Positions 28,201 to 37,226 of a DNA stretch of 64,000 bases are shown here, piece after piece (the stretch's first letter is position 1; every line of letters starts with the position of its first letter). Both the position numbers and the translations under genes were made by a program. The stretch comes from Flammeovirga agarivorans. Its GTDB lineage: Bacteria > Bacteroidota > Bacteroidia > Cytophagales > Flammeovirgaceae. Location: positions 186,001 to 250,000 of the forward strand of contig NZ_JABAIL010000006.1 in NCBI RefSeq assembly GCF_012641475.1, read 5' to 3'. Below the pieces are notes generated by a model. The model was not told the origin of the DNA. It ran no database searches and worked only from the letters and a program-made list of their open reading frames with translations.

Positions 28201-28739
28201 GCATGTCTTTATTGAATAAAATTGTCAACGAGAACAATATTAGTTCTCCTGCATTAGTCTTAAAAAAATTAGACGAAGGGATCAGAAAAGCATTAAAACA
28301 GGAGCATTCTAAAAATTCTGATGGGATGGATTTAAGTATTATACGCATCGACCCTACAGAGAATGGTAGCAAAGAATTATGTTTCTCTTCTGCAAAAGGG
28401 ATGATGTACATCTACAATAAAGAGGAGCATGCACTAAAGAAAATATCTGGGGATAGAATCTCAATTGGAGGAATAAAAAGAAGAAAAGAGAAGAAGTTTA
28501 CGGAACAAAATTTCTCACTGAAAAAAGGAGACCGATTGTATCTTCTTACTGACGGATACATTGATCAATGCGATATCGACCGTAAGAAATTTGGTTCTAT
28601 AAAATTGGAGAAAATCTTTTTCCAATCTATCAAAATGCCATTAGAAAAACAGTATAGTTTATTGTTGGATGTATTAAGGATACACCAAGGGGATGCGGAA
28701 CAACGAGACGATATTACTATTCTGGGATTTGAAATTTAA
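25203..28739 (+). CDS. Reg_prop sensor fused to SpoIIE/PP2C phosphatase
   Basis: The 1178-residue protein has a signal peptide (ending near TYSQ). A periplasmic Reg_prop double propeller follows (about 25-700, with repeated NIWIGT/WVGT strands), then Y_Y_Y domain (about 722-805), a membrane helix (about 810-830), a coiled coil (about 835-925; glutamate- and glutamine-rich heptads) and a cytoplasmic PP2C/SpoIIE phosphatase (about 930-1178). The phosphatase keeps its metal-site motifs: SGDFYWL, VVDCTGHGVPGAFMS, LLTDGYIDQCD and RDDITILGF. The sensor half is like the HTCS at 1200, but kinase, receiver and HTH are replaced by a Ser/Thr phosphatase. It probably senses a glycan and dephosphorylates a protein; the target is unknown. 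The AraC gene 44 bases downstream is the obvious partner. Confidence 0.92.
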   Translation: MKKIIYTSILLLFFSITYSQDKIFHHINENSGLTNKVVKDLIRDKKGFLWAATQNGLHRYDGYKMKVYRTSSSDPNFALSSNDINVLMEDNEQRLWVGTTTNLHMMNADGESFIKLMDKSPFGEEAFVFEITSIIQDKDDDIWVGTKGAGLYKFNEDGELLVHYLSNKESRYLSTINALAEDKNGNIWIGHDELNISVFDRENGAFSMIRLDQNQSHFVNNNASDITKIIVTENKGILVGTLQNGLFSIHPQTKEIDYLYTINKTLKHPSIQDIVVDNFRQVWVATSDGLHLLSSYSDKVTKIYRNDDLNKKSIASNALKSLCYDQQNILWVGVSGKGIDYIEPNFKKFNTYKREVMNYNSLKHTTVQTIFEDSKKNLWFGTSGGGVSFLNTKTGKYEHYTPEKGNPDKLQEWSVFSIYEDHQGNIWVGSYLGGLAKFDTKTKKFKTYKNNSWDKSSLPHDDVRDIFEDSKNQLWVTTNGGGVAIFDREQETFKVFQREHNKGAETLSSNWTLNVYEDSRGWIWVGTYGGLSIYYPNEDRWINFMNDKDDPKSLSHNWVYAVHEDKEGNIWIGTAGGLNKIDEEKMSSPIKEYTSDLMSLYSEKEGLMSNSIHGILEDQKGNLWLSSNSGITKFNVDENSFRHFTKDDGLQGNEFIPMSYMKTAKGKLIFGGNNGANEFLPKEININPFSPKVVLTGFSLFNQEVKASTNSPILSRDITSTDEIVLNHDQNVLTFSFVALNLISPEKNQYAYKMDGFDKDWNYVNHKREAIYTNLDPGDYIFMVKGTNNDGLWSEDEQEILLTIYPPYWQTWWFRLSVFLLLVLTIYLGYKWKVRAYKREQQVLENTVNERTAELAERNDDLLMINEEVQQQAEELEMQRDNLSNTNKLISERNIELNKKNTEISTLLDQLKVANGEISLKNRHITDSIRYAQTMQEAILPLTGQFSQFFTNHFILFKPKDIVSGDFYWLSAKDTENRLFVAVVDCTGHGVPGAFMSMIGMSLLNKIVNENNISSPALVLKKLDEGIRKALKQEHSKNSDGMDLSIIRIDPTENGSKELCFSSAKGMMYIYNKEEHALKKISGDRISIGGIKRRKEKKFTEQNFSLKKGDRLYLLTDGYIDQCDIDRKKFGSIKLEKIFFQSIKMPLEKQYSLLLDVLRIHQGDAEQRDDITILGFEI

Positions 28740-28783
28740 TGAATAGAAAATGAGTGAATAATGTGAAATAAAAATAACTAACT

Positions 28784-29353
28784 ATGAAAACAGATAAATT
28801 GATTAGAATAAGTTTTATTTTTCTAATATTCTTATTCGCTACTGTGATTATTATTGAATCTGTTTATCTACTCTTCACTTTAGACAACAGGTTCAGTATT
28901 CACATGATTTATTTGATTCTTTTACTCTTTATGATTTTATGTGTTTTATTATTTTATAATATGAAATACAATAAAAAAATCAAAAAGAGTAAAAGAACTA
29001 CGCTCTCCGTAATTGAAGAAGTTGATGAAATGATGATCTCTAAAATAGAATCGATCATTGACAAACATCTTTCAGATTCAACATTTAGCGTTTCAGAAAT
29101 AGAAAAACAAATAGGGGTAAGTCGACCTGTATTACTTAGCCAATTTAAACGAGTAAAAGGAACAACTTTGGTCAACTATATAAAACTTGAACGGTTGAAA
29201 AAAGCTTCTTTATTATTGATAAACACCAATAAAAATATTTCAGAAGTAGCCTACCAAGTAGGATTTTCAGATCCGAAATACTTTAGTAGAGCATTTAGAA
29301 TAGAATATGGAGAGACACCTACAGAATATAGAAAAATTAAACGGAACAGTTAG
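28784..29353 (+). CDS. Membrane-anchored AraC-family regulator
   Basis: The 189-residue protein has two N-terminal membrane helices (about 7-30 and 39-62) with a short loop between. A very basic stretch (KYNKKIKKSKR) marks the cytoplasmic side, and an AraC-type double HTH follows (about 85-187; STFSVSEIEKQIGVSRPVLLSQFKR and ISEVAYQVGFSDPKYFSRAFRIEYGETPTEYRK). There is no ligand-binding or receiver domain. The HTH resembles the C-terminal part of HTCS regulators. Lying directly after the Reg_prop-phosphatase gene, it could be the DNA-binding output of that sensor, held at the membrane. The pairing is inferred from gene order only. Confidence 0.88.
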   Translation: MKTDKLIRISFIFLIFLFATVIIIESVYLLFTLDNRFSIHMIYLILLLFMILCVLLFYNMKYNKKIKKSKRTTLSVIEEVDEMMISKIESIIDKHLSDSTFSVSEIEKQIGVSRPVLLSQFKRVKGTTLVNYIKLERLKKASLLLINTNKNISEVAYQVGFSDPKYFSRAFRIEYGETPTEYRKIKRNS

Positions 29354-29412
29354 AACAGAGCGAAGAATAACTATTGAATAATAGTTGTGGGAATTTCATT
29401 TCATGTTGATAG

Positions 29413-29441
29413 AGGGACATAATTTATGTTCCTTTATTTTT
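29413..29441 (+). terminator. Hairpin terminator after the AraC gene
   Basis: AGGGACATA (29413-29421) pairs with TATGTTCCT (29425-29433), one G-U pair included, with a 3-base loop and a following T-rich tract (TTATTTTTT). Confidence 0.65.
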
Positions 29442-29577
29442 TGCATTACAATTTGACAAAAATAAGAAAAAGAATAGGTGTAAATTTTTAAAATTGAACT
29501 TTATAATTAAAAAAATACACTTCATAGGCATACGTTATGATCAACTTGGGAGGGTAATTTAACTAACTTTTTTAACT

Positions 29578-32500
29578 ATGAAGTCTGAAATGAAAATGAT
29601 GCGTTGCATCTTGAAATGGTTAATTCTAACCCTTTCTCTTTATGGGCTAAGTATCGCAACGGTACAAGCTCAAAGTTCAACGGGAATAAGTTGTTCTTCT
29701 AATGATCACTGCCCAGAAGGGTACGTCTGTGAAGGATGGCCTACCTATGAATGTGTACCTGATGGATCGGGTGGAGGTGAAGACAATGAAGAAGGTCCAC
29801 AACCACCAACTCCATCACATGGAGCCAATAAAATTGGTATTCTATGGACCTCTTGGGATGTTTCTCACTTTAGTAACTATTCTACCTACATCGATAATAT
29901 GGATAGCTGGGGGATTGAATATGTTTCTATTAATCCTACCTACTTTGTAAACACCTATGAAGAAGGAATCATAACCACTTGGCAAGGGGCGGAGAAAACA
30001 CCAAGTATTTCTTTACAAAAATCTGTGATTAAAGAATTGATCAGTAGAGATTATTATATCAACTATAGACCTCACATTGACCCCATTAAGTATGCAATGC
30101 CAATGGGAGCAACAAGAGATAATTGGAACACAATTCCTGGAGGGCAAGATTGGAGAGGTAAGTTTGATCAATTTGATCCTACAAACCCAACAATTGGATA
30201 CAGAGAAATTGTAATCTTACCGGGCCTTCATATGTTAGCAGAAGCAATCCGAGAATCAGGGGCTCCTACAATGCCTATTCGCTTTGATTTGGGAGCGGAA
30301 CTGATGGACGCCATGTTGAACTATCCAAATGAATGGATTACTCTTCGTAATGAAGTGGAAGTTTTATTAGCTACAACATATAGTGATGTAGCTGAACACA
30401 TTACGTTAAGCCATAACTTCTGTCATCATATTGAACTGTTATTAAGTATTCCAGAGCATCAAGATTTCTTTGAAAGAATAGAACCTAATCAACAACTTAA
30501 TCCTGAAGGTCAATTTCTAGATAGAGAAGGGGTAACGGATGAAGATAGAGCTGCCATTGGACAGTATATTGCAGGATTGGATGAGGTGACAATTTCTCAA
30601 TATATGCCATTAGATATCTTTGCTCAAAATGGTGCAACTACTACTCCAGACGAAGTAAATCAAGCATTATTATGGCATGAGGAAAACTTTATCAATGAGG
30701 TATTAATTGGTGCTCTTGGTATTGCACCAGAAGATATTCCAATTCTACATATTGGAGAGTATGGTATGGGTTGGAGAGGTTTAGCAGCTCCAAATGTTTG
30801 GGATGCTGAGGCATGGTATGATGCAGGTGCTGGTCAGTATATCTTAAATGATGAAGAGCAAATGGCTGATGCTGCCATTGCAATCGATGGTATATTGAAA
30901 TATGTTGCTGATGATTCAGGGACAAAATTCAACTCTTTCCTCTTATGGTTTGGAGGTGCTCCATATGATGTGATCGGTATCAACGAACATTCAGAATGGT
31001 ACAATGCTCCTGCGGCAGATGCTTTATCTAACTATTGGAACTCACATAGTGGTGCTCCTTCTCCATTAATTCCTCCTTTTGAGGGGCCAGTTTATGTACC
31101 TGTTGCAAAAGCTGGAGCAGATCAAACGGTCATTGATGAAGATGGGAATGGCGTTGCAACCATTACATTAGATGGTAGTACAAGTACTGATGATATAGCA
31201 GTGACTTCTTATTCTTGGTCAGATGAAAATGGGGTGATTGCAACTGAAGCTATTGTATCACTTGAATTAGCAGTAGGGACTTACACTTATACTTTAACAG
31301 TAGAAGATGCGGATGGCAATGTGGATACGGATAAAGTTATTATTGTAGTAAGTGAATCACTTCCAAATCAAAATCCAGTAGCTGTAAGTACAATAGCAAG
31401 AGCAACAGATACTGACAATAATGGAGTAGAGTCTGTTACTTTAAATGCTTCAGAAAGTACTGATGATGGAACAATTGTATCGTATGTATGGACTCTAGAT
31501 GGTACAGAAATCGGTACTGGTGTATCAATCACCGAGGATTTTACTGTCGGTACTCATATTGTTGAATTAACAGTAACAGATGATGAAGGAGCAGTTAGTT
31601 CGACTACAACTACAGTGATAGTAGATCCTTTCAATGCCAGTAGAATGGATAGAATACTTGTAGGCAATCAGTCTCTTTTCTTATCGGGAGGTAACTTAGC
31701 ATGGTATAATTTTGCGAATGATTTTGGAGAGAAAACAACAAACCTAGAGTATTATGAGCAGGCTATTTCTGACTTTGCTACTAGAGGTGGTAACTCCATG
31801 CGTTTATGGGTGCACATCAATGGAGCCAATAATCCAGAGCTAGATGCTAGTGGGTATACATCTGGACTTGAGCCTTCAATGATTCAAGATTTAAGAGATG
31901 TATTAGACATTGCGTACGACCATAATGTTGTCTTGAATTTATGTCTATGGTCTTTTGATATGTTGAATACAAGAGACTATCCTACTGAAGTTTCACAAAG
32001 AGCAAAAAAGTTATTAGAAAATGAGGAAAACATTGATGCGTATATCAACAATGCTTTAATTCCAATGGTGAGTGGGTTGAAAGATCATGAGGCATTATTA
32101 TCATGGGAAATCTTCAATGAGCCTGAAGGAATGAGTAACGAATTTGGTTGGGATTTCACAGATCATGTTCCAATGTCTACAATTCAGCGATTTATTAATA
32201 GACTTTCTGGAGCAATCCATAGGGAAGATCCTGAGGCAAAAGTAACAAACGGCGCTTGGTCTTTTAAAGCCAATTCAGACATCTTCTCTGGAGTGGAGAA
32301 AAACTACTATTCTGATGCAGAGTTGATTGCCGCAGGCGGTGATGTAGACGGTACTTTAGATTACTACCAAGTGCATTATTACAGTTGGGCAGGGACTACT
32401 TATTCTCCATTTGTACATCCAGCATCGCATTGGGAACTTGATAAGCCATTAGTCATGGGAGAATTCTATGTGGAAGATCAACCAGGCTCAATTGCAGAAG

Positions 32501-35007
32501 AAGACTTGTTTGAGATTCTTTATAATAATGGTTATGCCGGTGCATGGGGATGGCAATATAGAACATATGATGACGGTGATAATACCGATGAAATACATCG
32601 AGATGCCATGCTTGCAGGTGTAGTGACTTTAGATGGGTACCCTGATATTGCGATTGATCCTAATAGAAATCATAGACCTACAATTATTGGAACTATTAAT
32701 AGTTTCAGAACAGACAAAGATGCAGCAACATTACAAAACTATTTAGATTTAAATACAATATTTTTTGATCCAGAAGGAACAAACCTGAACTATACAGTAG
32801 AGACTTCTCCAAGTAATGTAGTCATTCCATCCGTTGATAACGGAATGTTAACTTTAGCTTTTGCTGATGGAGCAACTGCTGATGTAACTGTAACAGTCAT
32901 AGCTACAGATTCAGGAACTCCTGCAGCGTCTAATTCAATTGATTTCGTAGTGAGTGTCAATGAACCAGGAACAGGTAACTTAGCACTTTATCAAACAGTA
33001 TCGGCTTCTTCTGTAGAAGAAGGCCCCAATACAGCTGAAAGTGTAAATGATGGAGATTTATTGACAAGATGGTCGAGCTTATATGAGGATCCTAGCTGGA
33101 TTGCTGTAGCATTTGATCAAGAATATTCTGTCAATGAGGTGAAGATATATTGGGAAGGATCATACAGCTCTCAATACGAAATTCAAGTATCTCAAGATGG
33201 GACTTCTTGGAATTCTGTGTATACAAATAACGCGGGTACAGGTGGAGAAGATATTATTACATTCCCTGCAGTCAATGCAAAACATATCAGAATGTATGGT
33301 ATTCAAAGAGCCATCGAGTGGGGACATTCAATCTATGAGTTTGAAGTATATGGAGACGTTCCAAAATCCATTTCAGCAAATGCCGGTGCAGATCAATTCT
33401 TAAATGACCATGATGGAAACGGATCGGAGATGGTTACGCTGAACGGTACTGCATCAACAGATGCCGAACAAACTATTGTTACTTATGAATGGACTGAAAA
33501 TGGAGCATCAATTGCTTCAGGAGCTACAGCAGATGTAGAACTTGGAGTGGGAGACCATAACATCACTTTAACGGTAACCAACGATTTAGGTGTGAGCAGT
33601 ACAGATCACATAAAAGTGAAGATTTTACCTGCGGGATGTACCACAGAAAGTACACCACTTGTATCAAATTGGTCATTAGGAAACGAGTGGTCAGATCAGA
33701 ATAATGGTTCAAACTTATCGAATGCAGGAGGAGCATTGGTGTTGAATCATAGAATGTGGGGTAAGACAGATATTTGGTTGATGCAAACAGGTATTCCTTT
33801 ATCAATTACTCAAGGAGAGCCGGTGAATGTAGCGTTTGATTTTAGTGCAGCAAGTACTCCATCTGTGACTTCAATGAGTGTAGCATTAATTTCTTCTTTT
33901 GATAATGAAGGTCCTGTTGATGTAATTCAATCAGGTATCAATGTTGATGGGCCATTTGAAACTGGATTTAATTCTTACAGTATTGATTTCACAGCGGAAG
34001 AAACTTCAAATGAGGCCTACTTAGCATTTTATTTAGTATTTGATACTCAACCAAATGCAGAAGTGACTTATGCATTGAAAAACCTAACTGTTTGTACAGG
34101 AACAGTCAATGTTAATACAGCACCAATTGCCAATGCTGGAATTGATCAGTCTGTTGAGGATATCGATCAAAATGGATTTGAAACCATATCGTTAGATGGT
34201 TCATCTAGTAGCGATTTAGAAGGAGCTATAGCCTCTTATTGCTGGACTTTGAATGGGGCAGAAATCGCGACAGGTGTAAATCCATCCGTTGAGTTAGCAG
34301 TTGGAACCCATCAGATTACACTAACAGTAACAGATAATGAAGGTCTAACTGATACAGATGAAGTAACAGTGTCGGTTGAAGAAGTAATATTTGAGACAAG
34401 TTTATATGAAGCAGAAAATGCATCATTAACTTCAGTTTCTGTTGAATCAGATGCTACTGCTAGCGAAGGTGCTTATGTTCATATGCAAGGAGATGGATCT
34501 ATTACTTGGACTTTTAATGCCTCTACTGCAGGCACACAAACCATCAATATTGGCTATTTGTTACCACATGGAAATAAAAACCAATATGTTAGTATCAATG
34601 GTAATTCGTTGGGTAGTATCCTTTTTGATGGCCCTACTAATGCTTGGTTAGAGAAATCAATAGATGTCGAAGTGGTTACAGGTAATAATACAGTGACCAT
34701 CAACAAACATTGGGGATATATGTATTTTGATTACTTGAGTGTAGGTAGTGGTTCAAATTCAAGAGCAGTTGCTCTAGTACCTGAGATTACTGCTGATGAA
34801 GTATCCATCTATCCAAACCCAGCAACTACAGAATTTACAGTTGCTGTAGAAGGTTTTGAGTCAATGATAGTTTATGATTTGAAAGGTATAGCTTTGATTA
34901 ACTCAAATCAACCTACTGCTCAAGTTGGAGCATTGGGAACAGGTATTTACTTAGTAAGAGTATATACAACAAATGGTATTAAAAATATCAGATTGAGTGT
35001 AAGGTAA
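29578..35007 (+). CDS. Giant T9SS-secreted double mannanase (GH113-like + GH5) with PKD and CBM domains
   Basis: The 1809-residue protein has a signal peptide (to about 31) and a short four-Cys segment (about 39-65). A GH113-like barrel follows (about 82-490; candidate acid/base Glu241 in FDLGAEL, nucleophile Glu394 in HIGEYGMGWRG), then two PKD domains (504-684). A GH5 barrel spans 685-1025 (acid/base Glu848 in EIFNEPEG, nucleophile Glu962 in VMGEFY). Next are a cadherin-like domain (1038-1130), an F5/8C (CBM32) module (1134-1260), PKD (1261-1352), an unassigned beta-module (1355-1512), PKD (1514-1600), a CBM35/6-like module (1606-1725) and a type A T9SS sorting domain (1737-1809; SIYPNPA). 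It is exported and attached or released outside. Mannan is the likely substrate from both catalytic families and the neighbours; GH113 is the less certain call. It stands alone between terminators. Confidence 0.85.
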   Translation: MKSEMKMMRCILKWLILTLSLYGLSIATVQAQSSTGISCSSNDHCPEGYVCEGWPTYECVPDGSGGGEDNEEGPQPPTPSHGANKIGILWTSWDVSHFSNYSTYIDNMDSWGIEYVSINPTYFVNTYEEGIITTWQGAEKTPSISLQKSVIKELISRDYYINYRPHIDPIKYAMPMGATRDNWNTIPGGQDWRGKFDQFDPTNPTIGYREIVILPGLHMLAEAIRESGAPTMPIRFDLGAELMDAMLNYPNEWITLRNEVEVLLATTYSDVAEHITLSHNFCHHIELLLSIPEHQDFFERIEPNQQLNPEGQFLDREGVTDEDRAAIGQYIAGLDEVTISQYMPLDIFAQNGATTTPDEVNQALLWHEENFINEVLIGALGIAPEDIPILHIGEYGMGWRGLAAPNVWDAEAWYDAGAGQYILNDEEQMADAAIAIDGILKYVADDSGTKFNSFLLWFGGAPYDVIGINEHSEWYNAPAADALSNYWNSHSGAPSPLIPPFEGPVYVPVAKAGADQTVIDEDGNGVATITLDGSTSTDDIAVTSYSWSDENGVIATEAIVSLELAVGTYTYTLTVEDADGNVDTDKVIIVVSESLPNQNPVAVSTIARATDTDNNGVESVTLNASESTDDGTIVSYVWTLDGTEIGTGVSITEDFTVGTHIVELTVTDDEGAVSSTTTTVIVDPFNASRMDRILVGNQSLFLSGGNLAWYNFANDFGEKTTNLEYYEQAISDFATRGGNSMRLWVHINGANNPELDASGYTSGLEPSMIQDLRDVLDIAYDHNVVLNLCLWSFDMLNTRDYPTEVSQRAKKLLENEENIDAYINNALIPMVSGLKDHEALLSWEIFNEPEGMSNEFGWDFTDHVPMSTIQRFINRLSGAIHREDPEAKVTNGAWSFKANSDIFSGVEKNYYSDAELIAAGGDVDGTLDYYQVHYYSWAGTTYSPFVHPASHWELDKPLVMGEFYVEDQPGSIAEEDLFEILYNNGYAGAWGWQYRTYDDGDNTDEIHRDAMLAGVVTLDGYPDIAIDPNRNHRPTIIGTINSFRTDKDAATLQNYLDLNTIFFDPEGTNLNYTVETSPSNVVIPSVDNGMLTLAFADGATADVTVTVIATDSGTPAASNSIDFVVSVNEPGTGNLALYQTVSASSVEEGPNTAESVNDGDLLTRWSSLYEDPSWIAVAFDQEYSVNEVKIYWEGSYSSQYEIQVSQDGTSWNSVYTNNAGTGGEDIITFPAVNAKHIRMYGIQRAIEWGHSIYEFEVYGDVPKSISANAGADQFLNDHDGNGSEMVTLNGTASTDAEQTIVTYEWTENGASIASGATADVELGVGDHNITLTVTNDLGVSSTDHIKVKILPAGCTTESTPLVSNWSLGNEWSDQNNGSNLSNAGGALVLNHRMWGKTDIWLMQTGIPLSITQGEPVNVAFDFSAASTPSVTSMSVALISSFDNEGPVDVIQSGINVDGPFETGFNSYSIDFTAEETSNEAYLAFYLVFDTQPNAEVTYALKNLTVCTGTVNVNTAPIANAGIDQSVEDIDQNGFETISLDGSSSSDLEGAIASYCWTLNGAEIATGVNPSVELAVGTHQITLTVTDNEGLTDTDEVTVSVEEVIFETSLYEAENASLTSVSVESDATASEGAYVHMQGDGSITWTFNASTAGTQTINIGYLLPHGNKNQYVSINGNSLGSILFDGPTNAWLEKSIDVEVVTGNNTVTINKHWGYMYFDYLSVGSGSNSRAVALVPEITADEVSIYPNPATTEFTVAVEGFESMIVYDLKGIALINSNQPTAQVGALGTGIYLVRVYTTNGIKNIRLSVR

Positions 35008-35032
35008 TCTCTTTGAAATAGATGAATAAAAT

Positions 35033-35063
35033 AGGGTTGGATAGTATCGTACTGTCCAACCCT
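35033..35063. terminator. Bidirectional hairpin terminator
   Basis: A 14-bp stem (AGGGTTGGATAGTA at 35033-35046 with 35050-35063, one G-U pair) has a TCG loop, between the convergent double mannanase and GH16 genes. The U tracts on both sides are short. Confidence 0.65.
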
Positions 35064-35132
35064 TATTAAAATGAAAATGAGGCCATACATTGTAAGACCT
35101 CATCTCAATCATGATGAATATATTCGTATTAA

Positions 35133-36482
35133 CTATTTTCCATCCAATACTTCCGGTGCAGCTTCTACTTCCGTCAATTCGAAGTAATCTACATGTACTT
35201 CCTTTTTCTGCCATTTGTTGGTAAAGTAGATATAAGTTTGATTCGCAAACTGCCCAGTAGTGAAAACAATACTTTGGCGGTACCATTCATTCTTAAAATA
35301 CTTAATAATTGGCTGTTGCCCTTTTTTACCAAAAGCCTTGACACCCAACCAACCGTTCTGCCAAATGTCTTTCATATTTGTCATCGGAGCGCGAGCTGAA
35401 GCAGATAACACATAGGTAGTATTTGGTTTTAATTTCACTGTTCTTGAAATGGTAGACTCTTTTCCAGCGCCAAGCTTGATATAATTCATACCTGCCTCAT
35501 TTTTACCTTTAGCATTAACAAGCTTCACCTTTCCTTCAATATCCCAATTTTCTAAACCATTGTCGAAGTCAGCATTTTCAAGTACATTCTCATGAATTTC
35601 ACAGGAAACATCTGAAGATGGTTTTCTTTGCCATACGCGGACATAATCCACCAAAAACTCTACTCCTTTCTCAGTGATATCTTCCTTTTTAGGATTCACT
35701 TTCCATGGAAACACTTCGTTATCAACCCAAACTTTTTGTTCGTTGTTCATTACCCATTTGTCTCCCAATTCCTCTTTGGTAACGCATCGGATTAATTGTC
35801 CATCGATATATAACTTTAGGAAATCTTCACCCCACTCACAACCATATACATGATAATCGGCCGCTAGTCTATACGGTAATTGTGCTTTATTATCCCAGCT
35901 AGTTTTTCCATATAAAGGGTCTTTTCTGTCTTTGCCCCAATCATGAAAAGAAGTGTGATACAACTTTTCTACATGTTTATCTTTTGGATATTTACCAAAA
36001 ATCTCAAATAGGTCTAATTCTCCACCTTTACCTGTAAACCAGAAAGCACTAGAAAGAGGAGCATCAGCCGGTTTACATTTAATTTCCATGTATCCCGTCT
36101 TGAATTTCTGTTTTGTAATAATCGCTCCGGTAGTAATATTTTCATATTTATAACCTTTATGTTGCCCCTTTAGAAATTTAAAGTTCGGTTCCCAGCGAGT
36201 AGTGATCACAAGGTGCCCATTTTTTACATCTACTGCATGAGGTACAAATTGAGAAGGTGCTCTTCCTTTAAAATTATTTTCATAGTGGTCGTTTTCTCCC
36301 TGAACGATCCATTTGTCTTTATCAATAGAAGCTCCGTTGAATTCATCACTTACCTCTTTGTTAAGTGTCCAACCTTGTTTGTTGTTAGGATCAGAGTAGG
36401 GAGACTGTGCTAAAACCGAAGTAGTAACAAAAGATGCCACACACAGTGTACCGATTCTGATTAACTTGTTCATGTTATTCAT
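35133..36482 (-). CDS. GH16 galactanase (agarase/carrageenase-like) with C-terminal CBM
   Basis: The 449-residue protein has a signal peptide (cleavage near VLAQ). A GH16 beta-jelly-roll fills about 35-300; its active-site motif E155-L-D157-L-F-E160 supplies nucleophile, helper Asp and acid/base. Residues about 308-440 form a CBM4/9-like sandwich (NADFDNGLENWDIEG, then LKPNTTYVLSASARA). The core parallels the second GH16 at 62017 (GENxxY, FKGRAPxQFV, GYMEIxCKxADAP), so they are paralogues. Sequence alone does not settle agarase, porphyranase, kappa-carrageenase or furcellaranase; neighbours favour a carrageenan-type galactan. It is transcribed alone, leftward. An internal ATG at 36473 is an alternative start. 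Confidence 0.85.
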   Translation of the reverse strand: MNNMNKLIRIGTLCVASFVTTSVLAQSPYSDPNNKQGWTLNKEVSDEFNGASIDKDKWIVQGENDHYENNFKGRAPSQFVPHAVDVKNGHLVITTRWEPNFKFLKGQHKGYKYENITTGAIITKQKFKTGYMEIKCKPADAPLSSAFWFTGKGGELDLFEIFGKYPKDKHVEKLYHTSFHDWGKDRKDPLYGKTSWDNKAQLPYRLAADYHVYGCEWGEDFLKLYIDGQLIRCVTKEELGDKWVMNNEQKVWVDNEVFPWKVNPKKEDITEKGVEFLVDYVRVWQRKPSSDVSCEIHENVLENADFDNGLENWDIEGKVKLVNAKGKNEAGMNYIKLGAGKESTISRTVKLKPNTTYVLSASARAPMTNMKDIWQNGWLGVKAFGKKGQQPIIKYFKNEWYRQSIVFTTGQFANQTYIYFTNKWQKKEVHVDYFELTEVEAAPEVLDGK

Positions 36483-37226
36483 TTCAATACAATAAAAGTC
36501 ACAAAAATATCTGTCATTAAATGTTGTAAGTGCAATTTCTGTAAAAATGCAGGAGTGTAGGTTTTTATAAGTAAATATAACTTTTCTATACGTAAAGTCT
36601 CTGTTTAATAGTGTTTTTTACCGACACTAGAAGCTTATCGAGTGATAAAGTAGATCGTTTGATATTTGATAGAATGTATATACTAGTCAAATAGTCGACT
36701 TTCTGTTCATTTCTATAAAAAGGAGTTCAAAGAAATACTTTCATCCTGCCAGATATTCTGATTTTATCTTTGTTTATGATATCAAAAGCCTTGTTTCGCT
36801 AAAAAATGTTTCTCTAATGTTGTTTTATCTTCTTACCGAAAGTTACATCTTATTCACTTAAAATCACCTAAGTAAATAAGAATGAAGATACCTTTGGATA
36901 CGTTAAATGTTGTTTCTACAAATATTTTTCTTCATCAATTAATAAAGAGAATTATGAAATAATTGAAATGAAATGAATCCAGAGTTATAGAATGATAGCT
37001 CAAACTGTTTGCTACATATATTATCCAATTTTTATAAGAGACAAGATAGACCGATATATGGATGTTATACTGGCGAACGGCAACTTAATTTATATACTAA
37101 TTATAAGCTTCAGATCTAACATACTTTTTTAAAGAATGAAGGTTCTTACTTTTTAAGAATACGTTCAAAACAACTTGTTAAAGATCAACTAATAACGAAG
37201 CAACTCTTCATGAACAAAGTAACATT
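36483..37226. other. Long divergent intergenic region, GH16 / modular sulfatase
   Basis: These 744 bases contain no supportable ORF. Two exact + strand matches to the Bacteroidota -7 pattern TAnnTTTG are present (TATCTTTG at 36765-36772 and TACCTTTG at 36889-36896), but neither has a well-placed TTTG -33 element, and they lie about 460 and 330 bases from the sulfatase start. A TTGAAATGAA string at 36963-36972 looks like the start context of other genes here but opens only a very short frame. The region may hold a long 5' leader and regulator sites. Confidence 0.5.
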
